Shown here: piece after piece, positions 27,468 to 36,311 of the stretch
Layout: each line of letters starts with the position of its first letter
How positions within the stretch are numbered: position 1 is the stretch's first letter
NCBI GenBank assembly: GCA_007136405.1
Contig: SLHA01000029.1
Location: 1-57,752 of the forward strand
Length of the DNA: 57,752 nt
Origin: Candidatus Latescibacterota bacterium
GTDB lineage: Bacteria; Latescibacterota; UBA2968; UBA8231
Direction of reading: 5' to 3'
Position numbers and translations under genes: made by a program
The notes under the pieces: model-generated
What the model was told of the DNA's origin: nothing
The model's database searches: none
Seen by the model: only the letters and a program-made list of their open reading frames with translations

Positions 27468-27740
27468 GCTTTTCAACGCAAATAATCTCCTCGAGCGCCT
27501 CCGTCCTGTACGCACAGCGAATTTTGCATTCTTCAAGTACTCGCTTGTCGCAGTCGTCCATCGCGTGCCAAGGCCGTATCAACCGGCATTTTGATCAGCC
27601 GTTCTGCTGCCACATTGCCGGTAGCGCTTAACGGGGCGGCTCAGCGGCCGTGAGATCAAGACCGGCTTCTGGCGCAGCCGCTTGTTCGGTGTTGCACCGC
27701 ACGGCAGGTCATCGTTCCGTCTGCTACCGGGCAGCAAGTA

Positions 27741-27761
27741 ACCTGAAGCGCCGCCTCAGGT
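27741..27761 (-). terminator. Short hairpin at the 3' end of the first CocE gene
   Basis: ACCTGA (27741-27746) pairs with TCAGGT (27756-27761) across nine bases, immediately at the stop codon of the minus-strand hydrolase. There is little T-run, so it is a weak terminator candidate. Confidence 0.3.
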
Positions 27762-29590
27762 CACCGTCTCCCGCATGATGGGATGATGGGCAGGACGATA
27801 TGCGAAGGATGCTCCGGATCGTGATACACGGTGTTGACGGCCGACATCAGGCGACGGTCGCGGCCCAGCGGTCCGCCGGTGTTGGGATTGAGATCGAACC
27901 GGGGGAAGTTGCTGCTGGAGATGTCCAGGCGGATGCGATGCCCCCGGGCAAACACGTTGGATGTGGGATAGAGCACGATCTCCAGCTCGTAGATGGCATG
28001 GGGGTCCATGAGGACGGGCCGGTCCCGCGAATCCCAATACCGGCAGCGGATGATGCTGTCGGAGAGGTTCTGCGCGAAGCCGTCCGGATAGTCGACGTTG
28101 GCCGGATGGACGTCGATCAGCTTGGCGGTGAAATCCGTGTCGAGCGCCTCCGATGACGCCCACAGCCGTACGGTCAGCGGCCCGGTCACTTCAATATCCT
28201 CCGTCAGTTCTGGCGTCTGGAAAACGAGCACATCGCTGCGCGCCGACAGCGGCAGGCTGTCCCGGCACCCGTAGAAACGCTTATCGCCCCGCTGATCGAA
28301 CGCCCCCGCCGTCATGACCTCGTTGGCCGCGGAGATCCCGCCGCCGATGGTGGGCACGGGATCGCGCGGATCGAAGACGTATGGAGTGGGCTCGGACGGC
28401 GCCGCGCGCTCCGGCGACAGCGTCCCGTCGGCATGCAGGTAATAGGGGGTATACTGCGTGCCCGGCAGGGGCCAGTCATCCGCGTCGCGCCAGGCACCCA
28501 GGTGGCGCAGACGGCCGCTACGGCTCTTGCGGCTGTCGCCCCCGCCCATGACGAAAATGCGAACAGGTTTCTCCCGGTCCACACCGTTGTCGATGCCTTT
28601 CAGCCAGCGATCGAACCAGCGCAGCCGATAGCCGTTGTAGTCGTCCAGCGGCGCCTCCGGGCCGAAGTCGACATCGCCGGCATGGGAGTTCCCCCACCCG
28701 CCGTGGGTCCAGGGTCCCATGAAGAGACGCTGCGGCGATTTCTTCACGGCGGCCAGAGCCACATAGTTGTCTGTGGTGCCACGGGCATACGAGTCGTACC
28801 AGCCGCCCAGGTAGATGGTGGGCACGTCGGCATGCTCTGCGTAATAATGCTCGATCGCGTAACCGCGCTGTTGCCAGTATTCGTTGTAATCTCCCTGGCT
28901 GAGCAGATCCAGCACCCACTGTTCGTACGAAGGCAGGAAACGCAGCGCCGAGGATCCCTTCTTGTAGGGCGTGCGCGTCAGCCAGTCGCGGATGCGGGCG
29001 AAATCCGCGTCCAGGGCGGCCTTCAGCGTGGGATCCGCCAGCGCCTCCCGGCTGGTGGTGGCCATGCGAAAGGCATAGATCATGAACCGCAGTTCCAGCG
29101 CGCCGTTCTGGCGCATCGAACTCTTGTGGTAGTTGGACGTGCCCACCGCCACCACCATGGCCTTCAAGTGAGGCGGATTCAGCGTGGCCAGGGCACTCTG
29201 GTCACTGCCGCAGTAGGAGCCGCCCATCGTGCCCACGTTGCCGTCGGACCAGGGTTGCGCCGCGACCCATTCGACGCTGTCGTACCCGTCGGGGGCTTCC
29301 CGGGCGAACGGATACCATGCGCCATCGGACTGAAAGCGCCCCCGGACATCCTGCATGACGGCCACGTACCCCCGCCGGGCGTAGTACCGGCCGTCGTTGA
29401 CCCGCCCCTCCTTGTCGTAGGGCGTGCGCTCCATCACCGCCGGGAACCGTCCCGGCGCCGGTTTACCTTCGCGCGCGGGCCGGTACAGATCCGCGGCGAG
29501 GACGACGCCGTCCCGCATGGGTACGGCGACGTTCCGCTCCACGACGACATCGTATTCCATCCACGAACCCGGCGTTCCCGGATATTTCAT
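27761..29590 (-). CDS. CocE/NonD family hydrolase (peptidase S15-like), first copy
   Basis: A 609-residue alpha/beta hydrolase of the X-Pro dipeptidyl-peptidase (S15)/cocaine esterase group. Seen: VPMRDGVVLAADLYRP, VMQDVRGRFQSDG, the nucleophile elbow GTMGGSYCGSDQSA, GGWYDSYARGT near the acid residue, and the His in FMGPWTHGGWGNS. The C-terminal jelly-roll carries VFDPRDPVPTIGGG, FQTPELTEDIEVTGPLTVRLWAS and GHRIRLDISSSNFPRFD. No signal peptide is evident. Members hydrolyse acyl, ester or amide bonds or X-Pro peptides. GGAGG precedes ATG 29590, excluding the longer frame. It is divergent from the peptide ABC operon, which carries a second CocE gene. Confidence 0.9.
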   Translation of the reverse strand: MKYPGTPGSWMEYDVVVERNVAVPMRDGVVLAADLYRPAREGKPAPGRFPAVMERTPYDKEGRVNDGRYYARRGYVAVMQDVRGRFQSDGAWYPFAREAPDGYDSVEWVAAQPWSDGNVGTMGGSYCGSDQSALATLNPPHLKAMVVAVGTSNYHKSSMRQNGALELRFMIYAFRMATTSREALADPTLKAALDADFARIRDWLTRTPYKKGSSALRFLPSYEQWVLDLLSQGDYNEYWQQRGYAIEHYYAEHADVPTIYLGGWYDSYARGTTDNYVALAAVKKSPQRLFMGPWTHGGWGNSHAGDVDFGPEAPLDDYNGYRLRWFDRWLKGIDNGVDREKPVRIFVMGGGDSRKSRSGRLRHLGAWRDADDWPLPGTQYTPYYLHADGTLSPERAAPSEPTPYVFDPRDPVPTIGGGISAANEVMTAGAFDQRGDKRFYGCRDSLPLSARSDVLVFQTPELTEDIEVTGPLTVRLWASSEALDTDFTAKLIDVHPANVDYPDGFAQNLSDSIIRCRYWDSRDRPVLMDPHAIYELEIVLYPTSNVFARGHRIRLDISSSNFPRFDLNPNTGGPLGRDRRLMSAVNTVYHDPEHPSHIVLPIIPSCGRR

Positions 29591-30265
29591 GCAAGTATTC
29601 CTCCGTTGACCGCAACTTGTAAAGACTACTCGAGCCTTCGCCGGCAAAATGCTGCCGAGAACATGGGCATAATCCGACACCGTGCGATGCGTCTGCTCCA
29701 GCAAGATAAACCAGCCAAGATGGTTGTCAAGAATATACGTCCCAAAGCCGGTTGGGGAGTCGAGTGGCTCGCTAACATATTGTCAAATGAGAACTTATAA
29801 TGCGTTTACCCGGGCCGGAGGTCCATAGGCGGCAATCCGTCGGCGCCCGCGTTGGCGCGCGAGTTGTGCCGCTGTCGCGGGTACTTGCACTGCAGCGCAT
29901 CCGCAAAGGGCCCCTCGCCTGCCCCCCCGCTGCCAGGTCGCGCTGTGCCAATACCGTCCTGTAACGGGATAGACAGAGCCGTGTTTTGCTCAACGCCAAA
30001 TCCCGGCGGCGCAACCATCCGGGAGACAGCGTGGCCACGTCCGACAGGTGTTCCGGTGCGAGTAAGACATGAACACGCGGTGACGACCCAAACCGATCCA
30101 TCAGAGGAATATATCCATCGCCTGGAACACCACACGCTGGTTCGCGTCGATGCAGGGGTGATTCCGGACCGCTGTCACGCCGTTCAGCTGGATTGGACAA
30201 CCCGCCGCCGGCAGCCTATTTTCCTGCCTTATGCCAACCTCAACCCCCGGTAAACGCTTATTCTC
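29591..30265. other. Divergent intergenic region before the peptide importer operon
   Basis: About 675 bases. Besides the minus-strand promoter candidate at 29703-29730 there is a TATAAT at 29796-29801 on the plus strand without a good -35. No gene is recognisable; open frames here lack any family pattern. Confidence 0.4.
29703..29730 (-). promoter_or_regulatory. Candidate sigma-70 promoter for the first CocE gene
   Basis: On the minus strand a perfect TTGACA (29730-29725), 16-base spacer and TATCTT (29708-29703), about 115 bases before the hydrolase ATG. Confidence 0.45.
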
Positions 30266-32071
30266 ATGCCCATGTCCCGCGCATCCAGTATGATCCGCCA
30301 CACCGCCACGTGGATAGTTCGCGCCATACGGCTGACCGCCGCCTCAAGGCTGGCCACCGCCTTGAAGCCGACTGCCGCCTCAAGGCTGGCCACTGGCATG
30401 CCGCTGGCCGCTGCCGCGCGGCTGAAGATGGCCGCGACGTTGACCGCCTGCGTGTTGACCGCCGGGCTGCTGACCGCCTGCGGGGACGCCTCCGCGCCGG
30501 ATGAGGATCATCTGGGACCATTGGTTCCGCGGCTGGTCATCTTGTGTTCACTGCCGGAAGGCAACATGGTCAACTACGAGATGGCCCAGGAATTCGCCGA
30601 GGAACTCGGCCGCATCGGCGTGACCATGGAGGTGCGGCCCACGGATTTTGCCGTGCTGATCAATACCCTGTACGGCGAAGATATGGACTACGACGCCTAC
30701 ACCCTGGGCTGGTCCGGCCGCGTCGAGCGGCTGGATCCGGACATGTTCATCCACTCCATCAACCACTCCAGCAACGCGGTGGCCGGTGGCAACAACACCT
30801 GCCGCTACGCCAATCCGGCCTTCGATGTTCTGGCCGATGCGCAGCGGCGGGAGATGGATCCTCTGGCCCGCCGGAAAATCGTCTGGGAGGCGCAGCGCCT
30901 GCTTTCCGAGGATGTGCCGCGCATCACCCTGTATGCGCGCGCCAACGTCCAGGCGTACAACCACGAACGCTTCACCAACCTGATCAGCATTCCCGGCGAG
31001 GGGCTGTTCAACGAGTGGACCCCCATGCTCATGGAGCCGCTGACGGACACGCACACCGTGCCCATCGTCGCCAGCAACATCAACCTCACCAGCCTCAACC
31101 CGTTCAACGCCCGCAGCGCCTACGACTGGCGCAACCTGCGCCTGATCTACGACAAGCTGGCGCGGCTGAGTCCGGAGCACGAACCCCGCCCCTGGGCGGC
31201 GGCGGCCTGGGAACTCGTCTCGGACACCATCATCGACGTCGAACTGCGGCCCGACATGACCTTCCACGACGGCCAGCCGGTCACGGTGGACGACATCGTC
31301 TGGAGCTACCAGGCCTGGATGGACCTTCCGGAGAGTTACTTCGCTTCGTTCACCCACCCGATCGCCACGGTGGAAGCCACCGGCGATCTCACCGTTCGCT
31401 TCGCTCTGCACGAGCCGTACGCACCCTTCGTCACCACCACGCTGGCCCAGATACCCATCCTGCCCAGACATATCTGGGAGCATGTGGGTGACATCACCCA
31501 GTACGCCAACGAGCACCCTGTCGGCAGCGGTCCCTTCCGGTTCGTACGTTTCCGCACAGGTCAGGAACTGGTGACCGAACGCTTCGACGAGTACTTCGAA
31601 CCGGCCAGTGTGGACGGGTACATCTTCAAGATCTATGCCTCGCCTGAAGGCGTCCTCACGGATCTGGAACTGGCCAACGCGGACCTCATCTCCTACGACC
31701 TGATTCCCGCCCACATCAACCAGATCAAGGCCAACGAGGGCGGGCGCTACAGCCATCTGCGCGTCACCGAGGCACAGGATATCGGCTTTTTCTACCTTGG
31801 CATGAACAACAACCGGCCGCCGTTCGACCATCGCGCCTTCCGCATCGCGGCGGCGCATCTGGTGGACTACGACTACGCTGTGGACGTGCTGCTGAACGGG
31901 TACGGCAGCCGTGGCGGCGGCGGCCTGGTGATCAACGCGGCCAACGAGTTCTGGCACAACCCGGACGTGCCGCTATACGATACGTACCACCCGGAAAGAG
32001 CCCGCCAGATCCTGCAGGACGCCGGCTTCGCCTGGGACCGCCGCGGGCGCCTCCGCCTGCCCGCGGAATAG
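30266..32071 (+). CDS. Peptide ABC transporter substrate-binding lipoprotein (SBP_bac_5), apparently circularly permuted
   Basis: A 601-residue family 5 solute-binding protein with a lipobox ending LLTAC (Cys72). The order of its parts is unusual. Residues about 88-255 (LVILCSLPEGNMVNYEMAQEF, LGRIGVTMEVRPTDFA, YDAYTLGWSGRVERLDPDMF, NNTCRYANPAFDVLADAQRR, LSEDVPRITLY) match the segment that normally ends these proteins. Residues about 262-601 (SNINLTSLNPFNARSAYDWR, TFHDGQPVTVDDIVWSY, VGSGPFRF, NNRPPFDHRAFRIAAAH) match the normal N-terminal two thirds and end at ARQILQDAGFAWDRRGRL, exactly where the first block would normally follow. Every block occurs once. The signal region contains a 36-base-period repeat, so Met45 or Met55 may be the true start. 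Confidence 0.85.
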   Translation: MPMSRASSMIRHTATWIVRAIRLTAASRLATALKPTAASRLATGMPLAAAARLKMAATLTACVLTAGLLTACGDASAPDEDHLGPLVPRLVILCSLPEGNMVNYEMAQEFAEELGRIGVTMEVRPTDFAVLINTLYGEDMDYDAYTLGWSGRVERLDPDMFIHSINHSSNAVAGGNNTCRYANPAFDVLADAQRREMDPLARRKIVWEAQRLLSEDVPRITLYARANVQAYNHERFTNLISIPGEGLFNEWTPMLMEPLTDTHTVPIVASNINLTSLNPFNARSAYDWRNLRLIYDKLARLSPEHEPRPWAAAAWELVSDTIIDVELRPDMTFHDGQPVTVDDIVWSYQAWMDLPESYFASFTHPIATVEATGDLTVRFALHEPYAPFVTTTLAQIPILPRHIWEHVGDITQYANEHPVGSGPFRFVRFRTGQELVTERFDEYFEPASVDGYIFKIYASPEGVLTDLELANADLISYDLIPAHINQIKANEGGRYSHLRVTEAQDIGFFYLGMNNNRPPFDHRAFRIAAAHLVDYDYAVDVLLNGYGSRGGGGLVINAANEFWHNPDVPLYDTYHPERARQILQDAGFAWDRRGRLRLPAE

Positions 32072-32097
32072 AGCCGACAGACCAGCCCCAAGAGAGG

Positions 32098-33075
32098 ATG
32101 TTCGTGGCAGTCTTCGTGGCCAAACGCCTGGCGACCATGATCCTGATGCTGCTGCTGGTCGCCACCATGATCTTCCTGATGTTCCGCACCATGCCCGGTG
32201 ATCCCACCGCGAGCATGGTGGACCCGTCCATTCCGCGCGAGGCCCGTCAGGCCCTGCTGGAACGGTACGGATTGCATGAAAGCCTGTGGACCCAGTACCG
32301 GATCTTCATGGCGGACCTGGTCCGCCTGGATTTCGGCAGCTCCTATTTCTACAACCGTCCGGTGCTGGAGGTCATCGGTGAACGCTTGCCGGCGACCTTG
32401 ATCCTGATGTTTGCCGCCATGCTGTTCGCTTATGCGCTAGGCGTCCTGGGAGGCGCCTGGATGGCCTGGAACCGCGGCACCTGGCGGGAAGCCGCCGGCA
32501 TCACCTTCAGCCTGATCTTCCGCTCCGCGCCCACGTTCTGGGTGGGGCTGATGGCCGTCATGTTGTTTGCCGTGACGCTGGGTTGGTTCCCCGCCCAGGG
32601 CATGCGCACCACCGGATACACCGGCGACACCTTCCGTGAGGTTTTCGTGTCGCTGGATTTCCTGCGCCATCTGATCCTTCCCGCCGCTGTGGCCGGGCTC
32701 TATTTTCTGGCCACGCCGCTGCTGATCATGCGCAACAGCATGCTGGAGGTGATGTCCGAAGACTACATCGAGATGGCCCGCGCCAAGGGGCTGCGGGAGA
32801 TCCGGATACTGTACAAGCATGCGGCTCGCAATGCCCTGCTGCCCGTGGTCACCGCCGGCGCCCTGTTCATCGGCGCGGCCATCGGCGGCCAGGTGCTCAT
32901 CGAGGTGGTCTTCAGCTGGCCGGGACTGGGACGGGAGATCGTCCAGGCGGTGACGCGCTCTGATTATCCGCTGGCTCAGGGCATCTTCATCATCATCTCT
33001 GCTCTGGTCATGTCCATGAATCTGGCGGCGGACATCGTCTACGGCCTGCTGGATCCTCGCATCACCTACCACTGA
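32098..33075 (+). CDS. Peptide ABC transporter permease (DppB type)
   Basis: A 325-residue inner-membrane permease of the binding-protein-dependent type. The first helix is preceded by VFVAKRLATMILML, followed by FRTMPGDPTASMVDPSIP and LDFGSSYFYNRPVLEVI, both typical of DppB/OppB. The EAA loop that contacts the ATPase is EDYIEMARAKGLREIRILYKH. The C-terminus ends LVMSMNLAADIVYGLLDPRITYH, as in the family. AGAGG precedes the ATG, which lies 26 bases after the binding-protein stop; the gene is the second of the importer operon. Confidence 0.93.
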   Translation: MFVAVFVAKRLATMILMLLLVATMIFLMFRTMPGDPTASMVDPSIPREARQALLERYGLHESLWTQYRIFMADLVRLDFGSSYFYNRPVLEVIGERLPATLILMFAAMLFAYALGVLGGAWMAWNRGTWREAAGITFSLIFRSAPTFWVGLMAVMLFAVTLGWFPAQGMRTTGYTGDTFREVFVSLDFLRHLILPAAVAGLYFLATPLLIMRNSMLEVMSEDYIEMARAKGLREIRILYKHAARNALLPVVTAGALFIGAAIGGQVLIEVVFSWPGLGREIVQAVTRSDYPLAQGIFIIISALVMSMNLAADIVYGLLDPRITYH

Positions 33076-33088
33076 GGACACCGGATCG

Positions 33089-34036
33089 ATGCAAGCGGCC
33101 CAGGAACAAGCACCGTCACCGGCGTCGGCGTCGGCGTCCGCGTCTGCGAGCCCGCCGCCGCGCGCTCACCACAGCCAGAGCCTGGCGGCGCTGTTCAGCG
33201 CCAACCTGCGGCAGGACCGGCTGGCCCTGACCGGTGTGGTCCTGCTGACTTTCTTTCTGGTCGTCGGCATTTTTGCCGAAAGCCTGGCGCCGCACGGTCC
33301 GCGTGAACGCCATTACGATGACGCGGGGCGCATCCGCCGGCTGGAACCGCCGTCGCTGGCACATCCCTTCGGCACCACGGATGTCGGCCGCGACATCTTC
33401 AGCCAGGTGATCCTGGGCACGCGCACGGCGTTGATCGTCGGCTTTCTGGCGGCCCTGCTGGTCACCCTGGTGGGCGCCGTGGTGGGCATCGTTGCCGGGT
33501 ACTACGGCGGCTGGCCGGACGCAGTCCTCATGCGCATCGTGGACTTCTTTTACGCCATCCCGTTCATCCCGTTCGCCATCGTACTGGCGGCCATTCTACA
33601 GCCCAGCATCTGGAACATCATCCTGGCGGTGTCACTGCTGACCTGGCGCACCGTGGCGCGCATCGTCCGCTCGCAGGTGCTGTCCATCGCCCAGCGGCCG
33701 TATATCAAGGCGGCGCGCGTGGCCGGTGCCGGACACACGCGCATCATGACCCGGTACATCCTGCCCAACGTCCTGCCGCTGGTACTGCTGGAAATGGCCT
33801 TCATGGTCAACTGGGCCATCATGGCCGAAGCCAGCATCGCCTTTCTGGGCTTCGGTGATCCGCGTCTGACCAGTTGGGGGCAGATCCTGCACCTGAACTT
33901 CGTCTCCGGGTACTGGCGCATCGCCTGGTGGTGGACCGTGCCGCCGGGGCTGGCGATCATTCTTTTGCTTTTGTCCATCTTTTTCGTAGCCCGGGCACTG
34001 GAGGCCGTCGTCGATCCGCGCCTGAGAAACCGCTGA
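33089..34036 (+). CDS. Peptide ABC transporter permease (DppC type)
   Basis: A 315-residue inner-membrane permease. An unusual N-terminal tail of about 25 residues ([17 protein letters not shown]) comes from a short gcgtcg-type repeat. Then follow a first helix ([22 protein letters not shown]), [19 protein letters not shown], the signature of DppC/OppC proteins, and the EAA loop [36 protein letters not shown] near the end is also diagnostic. Starts 13 bases after the first permease and ends two bases before the ATPase gene. Confidence 0.93.
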   Translation: MQAAQEQAPSPASASASASASPPPRAHHSQSLAALFSANLRQDRLALTGVVLLTFFLVVGIFAESLAPHGPRERHYDDAGRIRRLEPPSLAHPFGTTDVGRDIFSQVILGTRTALIVGFLAALLVTLVGAVVGIVAGYYGGWPDAVLMRIVDFFYAIPFIPFAIVLAAILQPSIWNIILAVSLLTWRTVARIVRSQVLSIAQRPYIKAARVAGAGHTRIMTRYILPNVLPLVLLEMAFMVNWAIMAEASIAFLGFGDPRLTSWGQILHLNFVSGYWRIAWWWTVPPGLAIILLLLSIFFVARALEAVVDPRLRNR

Positions 34037-34038
34037 CC

Positions 34039-35061
34039 ATGCTCGACGTCCAGAATCTGACCATCGAGTACACCACCGCCGCAGGTCCGCTACGCGCCGT
34101 TGAGGACGTCTCCTTCACGCTGCAGCGCGGCGAGAGCCTGGGCATCGTCGGCGAATCCGGCTGCGGTAAAACCACGGCCACCCGGGCGCTGCTGCGCCTG
34201 CTGCCGAAAAACGGCGCCATCACCGCCGGCCGGATCCTCTTTGACGGCGACGACCTGGTTCGCAAGAGCGACGCGGAGATCCGGCGGCTGCGGCACCGGC
34301 ACATTGCCCTGATCTCGCAGAGCGCCATGAATGCGCTCAACCCGGTATACACCGTGGGCGAGCAGATCAAAGAGGGAATCCGCGCCCACACCCGCATGAG
34401 CGACCAGGAAGCCCGGGCCCGCTGCGTCGAAGTGTTCGGCCTGGTCGGATTGGAGGCCAAGCGTCTGGACAGCTATCCGCATCAGTTGTCCGGCGGCATG
34501 AAACAACGGGCGGTCATCGCCATGGCGCTGTCGCTGGAGCCGGAGATCATCGTCGCCGACGAGCCCACCACAGCCCTGGATGTAGTGGTGCAGGGACGCA
34601 TCCTGCAACGGCTGCGCCAGATCCGCGAACGAATCTCCAGTTCCATGATCTTCATCACTCATGACATCTCCGTAGTCGGCGAGTCGTGCGAGACCATCAT
34701 CGTGATGTACGGGGGCAGAATCATGGAAAGGGCGGACACCCGTAGCTTCTTCCGCGCCCCCGCGCACCCGTACTCCATGGGTCTGCAGAACGCCTTTCCG
34801 AGCATCGCCGACATCGGCCACGCCGATCTCGTGTCCATTCCTGGCTCGCCTCCGGATCTGCTGGCACCCCAGCCCGGTTGCCGGTTCCGGGCCCGCTGTC
34901 CGTTCGCCGACGCCGATGCCTGTCAGACCCGGACACCGCCATTGTTGCAGGTGGCGGACCGGCACTGGGCCGCCTGCTGGTACACGGATCAGGCGGCCGG
35001 CTTTCGTGCCCGGGCTCGCGATCATGCGACGTGGAGAAAAGCGGCCGCCGATGGACGTTAG
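34039..35061 (+). CDS. Peptide ABC transporter ATP-binding protein (DppD type)
   Basis: A 340-residue ATPase: Walker [12 protein letters not shown] (about residues 38-48), signature [15 protein letters not shown], Walker [14 protein letters not shown] and H-loop ITHDISVV. The C-terminal oligopeptide domain has [15 protein letters not shown], giving the Cys residues that bind an iron-sulfur cluster in many DppD-type proteins. ATG 34039 follows the permease stop by two bases. The final codons (MDV within GAAADGR context) are formed by a copy of the start region of the next ATPase gene, see the repeat at 35029-35190. Confidence 0.92.
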   Translation: MLDVQNLTIEYTTAAGPLRAVEDVSFTLQRGESLGIVGESGCGKTTATRALLRLLPKNGAITAGRILFDGDDLVRKSDAEIRRLRHRHIALISQSAMNALNPVYTVGEQIKEGIRAHTRMSDQEARARCVEVFGLVGLEAKRLDSYPHQLSGGMKQRAVIAMALSLEPEIIVADEPTTALDVVVQGRILQRLRQIRERISSSMIFITHDISVVGESCETIIVMYGGRIMERADTRSFFRAPAHPYSMGLQNAFPSIADIGHADLVSIPGSPPDLLAPQPGCRFRARCPFADADACQTRTPPLLQVADRHWAACWYTDQAAGFRARARDHATWRKAAADGR

Positions 35062-35190
35062 CACGGGCGCGGCCGCGGCCCCTCAAAACGTAGAGAGATG
35101 ATCGCCGATGAATGCGAGTACGGCCACGACCACGGCACGTGGAGAAAGGGTAGCCGCCGATGGACGTTAACAGGGCTACAGCCGCGGCGG
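35029..35190 (+). repeat. Imperfect tandem duplication at the ATPase gene junction (109-base period)
   Basis: The stretch 35029-35080 (acgtggagaaaa ... gccgatggacgtta ...) recurs at 35137-35190. The second copy holds the ribosome-site region and ATG (35160) of the DppF-type gene. The first copy holds an equivalent ATG at 35051, whose frame gives only 16 codons ([16 protein letters not shown]), while the same bases supply the TAG stop of the DppD-type gene. Confidence 0.75.
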
Positions 35191-36179
35191 TCATCCGCAT
35201 GGAGAACCTGAGCAAGCACTACCCGGTGCGCCAGAACGTGCGCCAGTGGTTGTCGCGGGAACACCGTGTCGTGCGTGCGGTGGACGACCTGTCCTTGACC
35301 GTCAAACGGGGCGAAATCCTGGGACTGGCAGGCGAGAGCGGTTCCGGCAAGACCACCACCGGCGAGATGATCGTGCGCCTGCAGGAGCCCACATCCGGGA
35401 GCATCAGCGTGGATGGTCATCCGTTGGACGCGGCGTCGCGGACTGACCGCAAACGCTTCCGGCGCGAAGTCCAGATGATCTTCCAGGATCCGTACGAAAC
35501 ACTGAATCCGCGTTTCACCGTGTACCAGACCGTCGCCGAGTCGCTGCGCATCCACGGCTTCAGGGACCGCGGCGAGATTGCCCGGCGGGTCCTGGAGTGT
35601 CTGGAGATCGCCGAGTTGAAACCGGCCACGGAATACCTGCACCGCTTTCCCCACGAATTGTCCGGAGGCCAGCGGCAGCGCGTCGCCATCGCCCGCGCCA
35701 TGGTACTGGAACCCAAGGTGCTCATCGCCGACGAGCCGGTCTCCATGCTGGACGTGTCCATACGCGCCGACATACTCAACCTGTTGAAACGCCTGCGGGA
35801 GCGCATGGGTCTGACCATGATCTACATCTCGCACGACCTGGCCACCATCAAGTATCTGTGCGACCGCATCGCCGTGATGTACCTGGGCAAGCTGGTGGAA
35901 CTGGGGCCTGCGGACGCGGTGATCGGGCAACCCCAGCATCCCTACACCCGCGTACTGGTGGCGTCCGTGCCGGTCGCGGACCCGGATTACGCGCGTGCGG
36001 ACATCGACGTGGACGACGCCCCGCCGGACCAGATCGATCTGCCGCCGGGCTGCCGGTTCGCGCCGCGCTGTCCCTATGCCCGGGAGGCGTGCAACGCCTG
36101 CGACCACCGTCTGCACGAACGCCGGCCGGACCAGTTCAGCGCCTGCCTGTTCACCGCAGATCAGTGGCAACCCCGCTGA
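35160..36179 (+). CDS. Peptide ABC transporter ATP-binding protein (DppF type)
   Basis: A 339-residue ATPase: Walker A GESGSGKTTTGEM (about residues 58-70), Q-loop region QMIFQDPYETLNPRFTV, signature LSGGQRQRVAIARAM, Walker B VLIADEPVSMLDVS and H-loop ISHDLATIKYLC. The oligopeptide C-terminal domain has CRFAPRCPYAREAC. It pairs with the preceding ATPase to drive the importer. Its first residues MDVNRATAAA resemble the vestigial upstream start created by the tandem duplication. Confidence 0.92.
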   Translation: MDVNRATAAAVIRMENLSKHYPVRQNVRQWLSREHRVVRAVDDLSLTVKRGEILGLAGESGSGKTTTGEMIVRLQEPTSGSISVDGHPLDAASRTDRKRFRREVQMIFQDPYETLNPRFTVYQTVAESLRIHGFRDRGEIARRVLECLEIAELKPATEYLHRFPHELSGGQRQRVAIARAMVLEPKVLIADEPVSMLDVSIRADILNLLKRLRERMGLTMIYISHDLATIKYLCDRIAVMYLGKLVELGPADAVIGQPQHPYTRVLVASVPVADPDYARADIDVDDAPPDQIDLPPGCRFAPRCPYAREACNACDHRLHERRPDQFSACLFTADQWQPR

Positions 36180-36311
36180 CCACGCCAGCGCCAGCGCCGA
36201 TGACCATGTCATTGACATCATTGCGGGCCGTGCCCGCGCCAACACTGCGGCTCACGTCATCGCAACGACGCTGGCCGTATTCCTGCCAGCATCCCACAGG
36301 AGCGTCGCGCC

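Noticed and set aside
29772..30253. Coding genes in the divergent region before the importer
   Set aside because: Open frames on both strands are Arg/Pro-rich, lack ribosome sites and show no family resemblance.
30548..31957. Minus-strand frame opposite the binding-protein gene
   Set aside because: Shadow of the plus-strand gene; no domain pattern.
30266..32071. Two fused partial binding proteins rather than a permutation
   Set aside because: Each canonical block is present once and the ends match at the same break point, so a permutation is simpler; a chimera of two parent genes still cannot be excluded without alignment.
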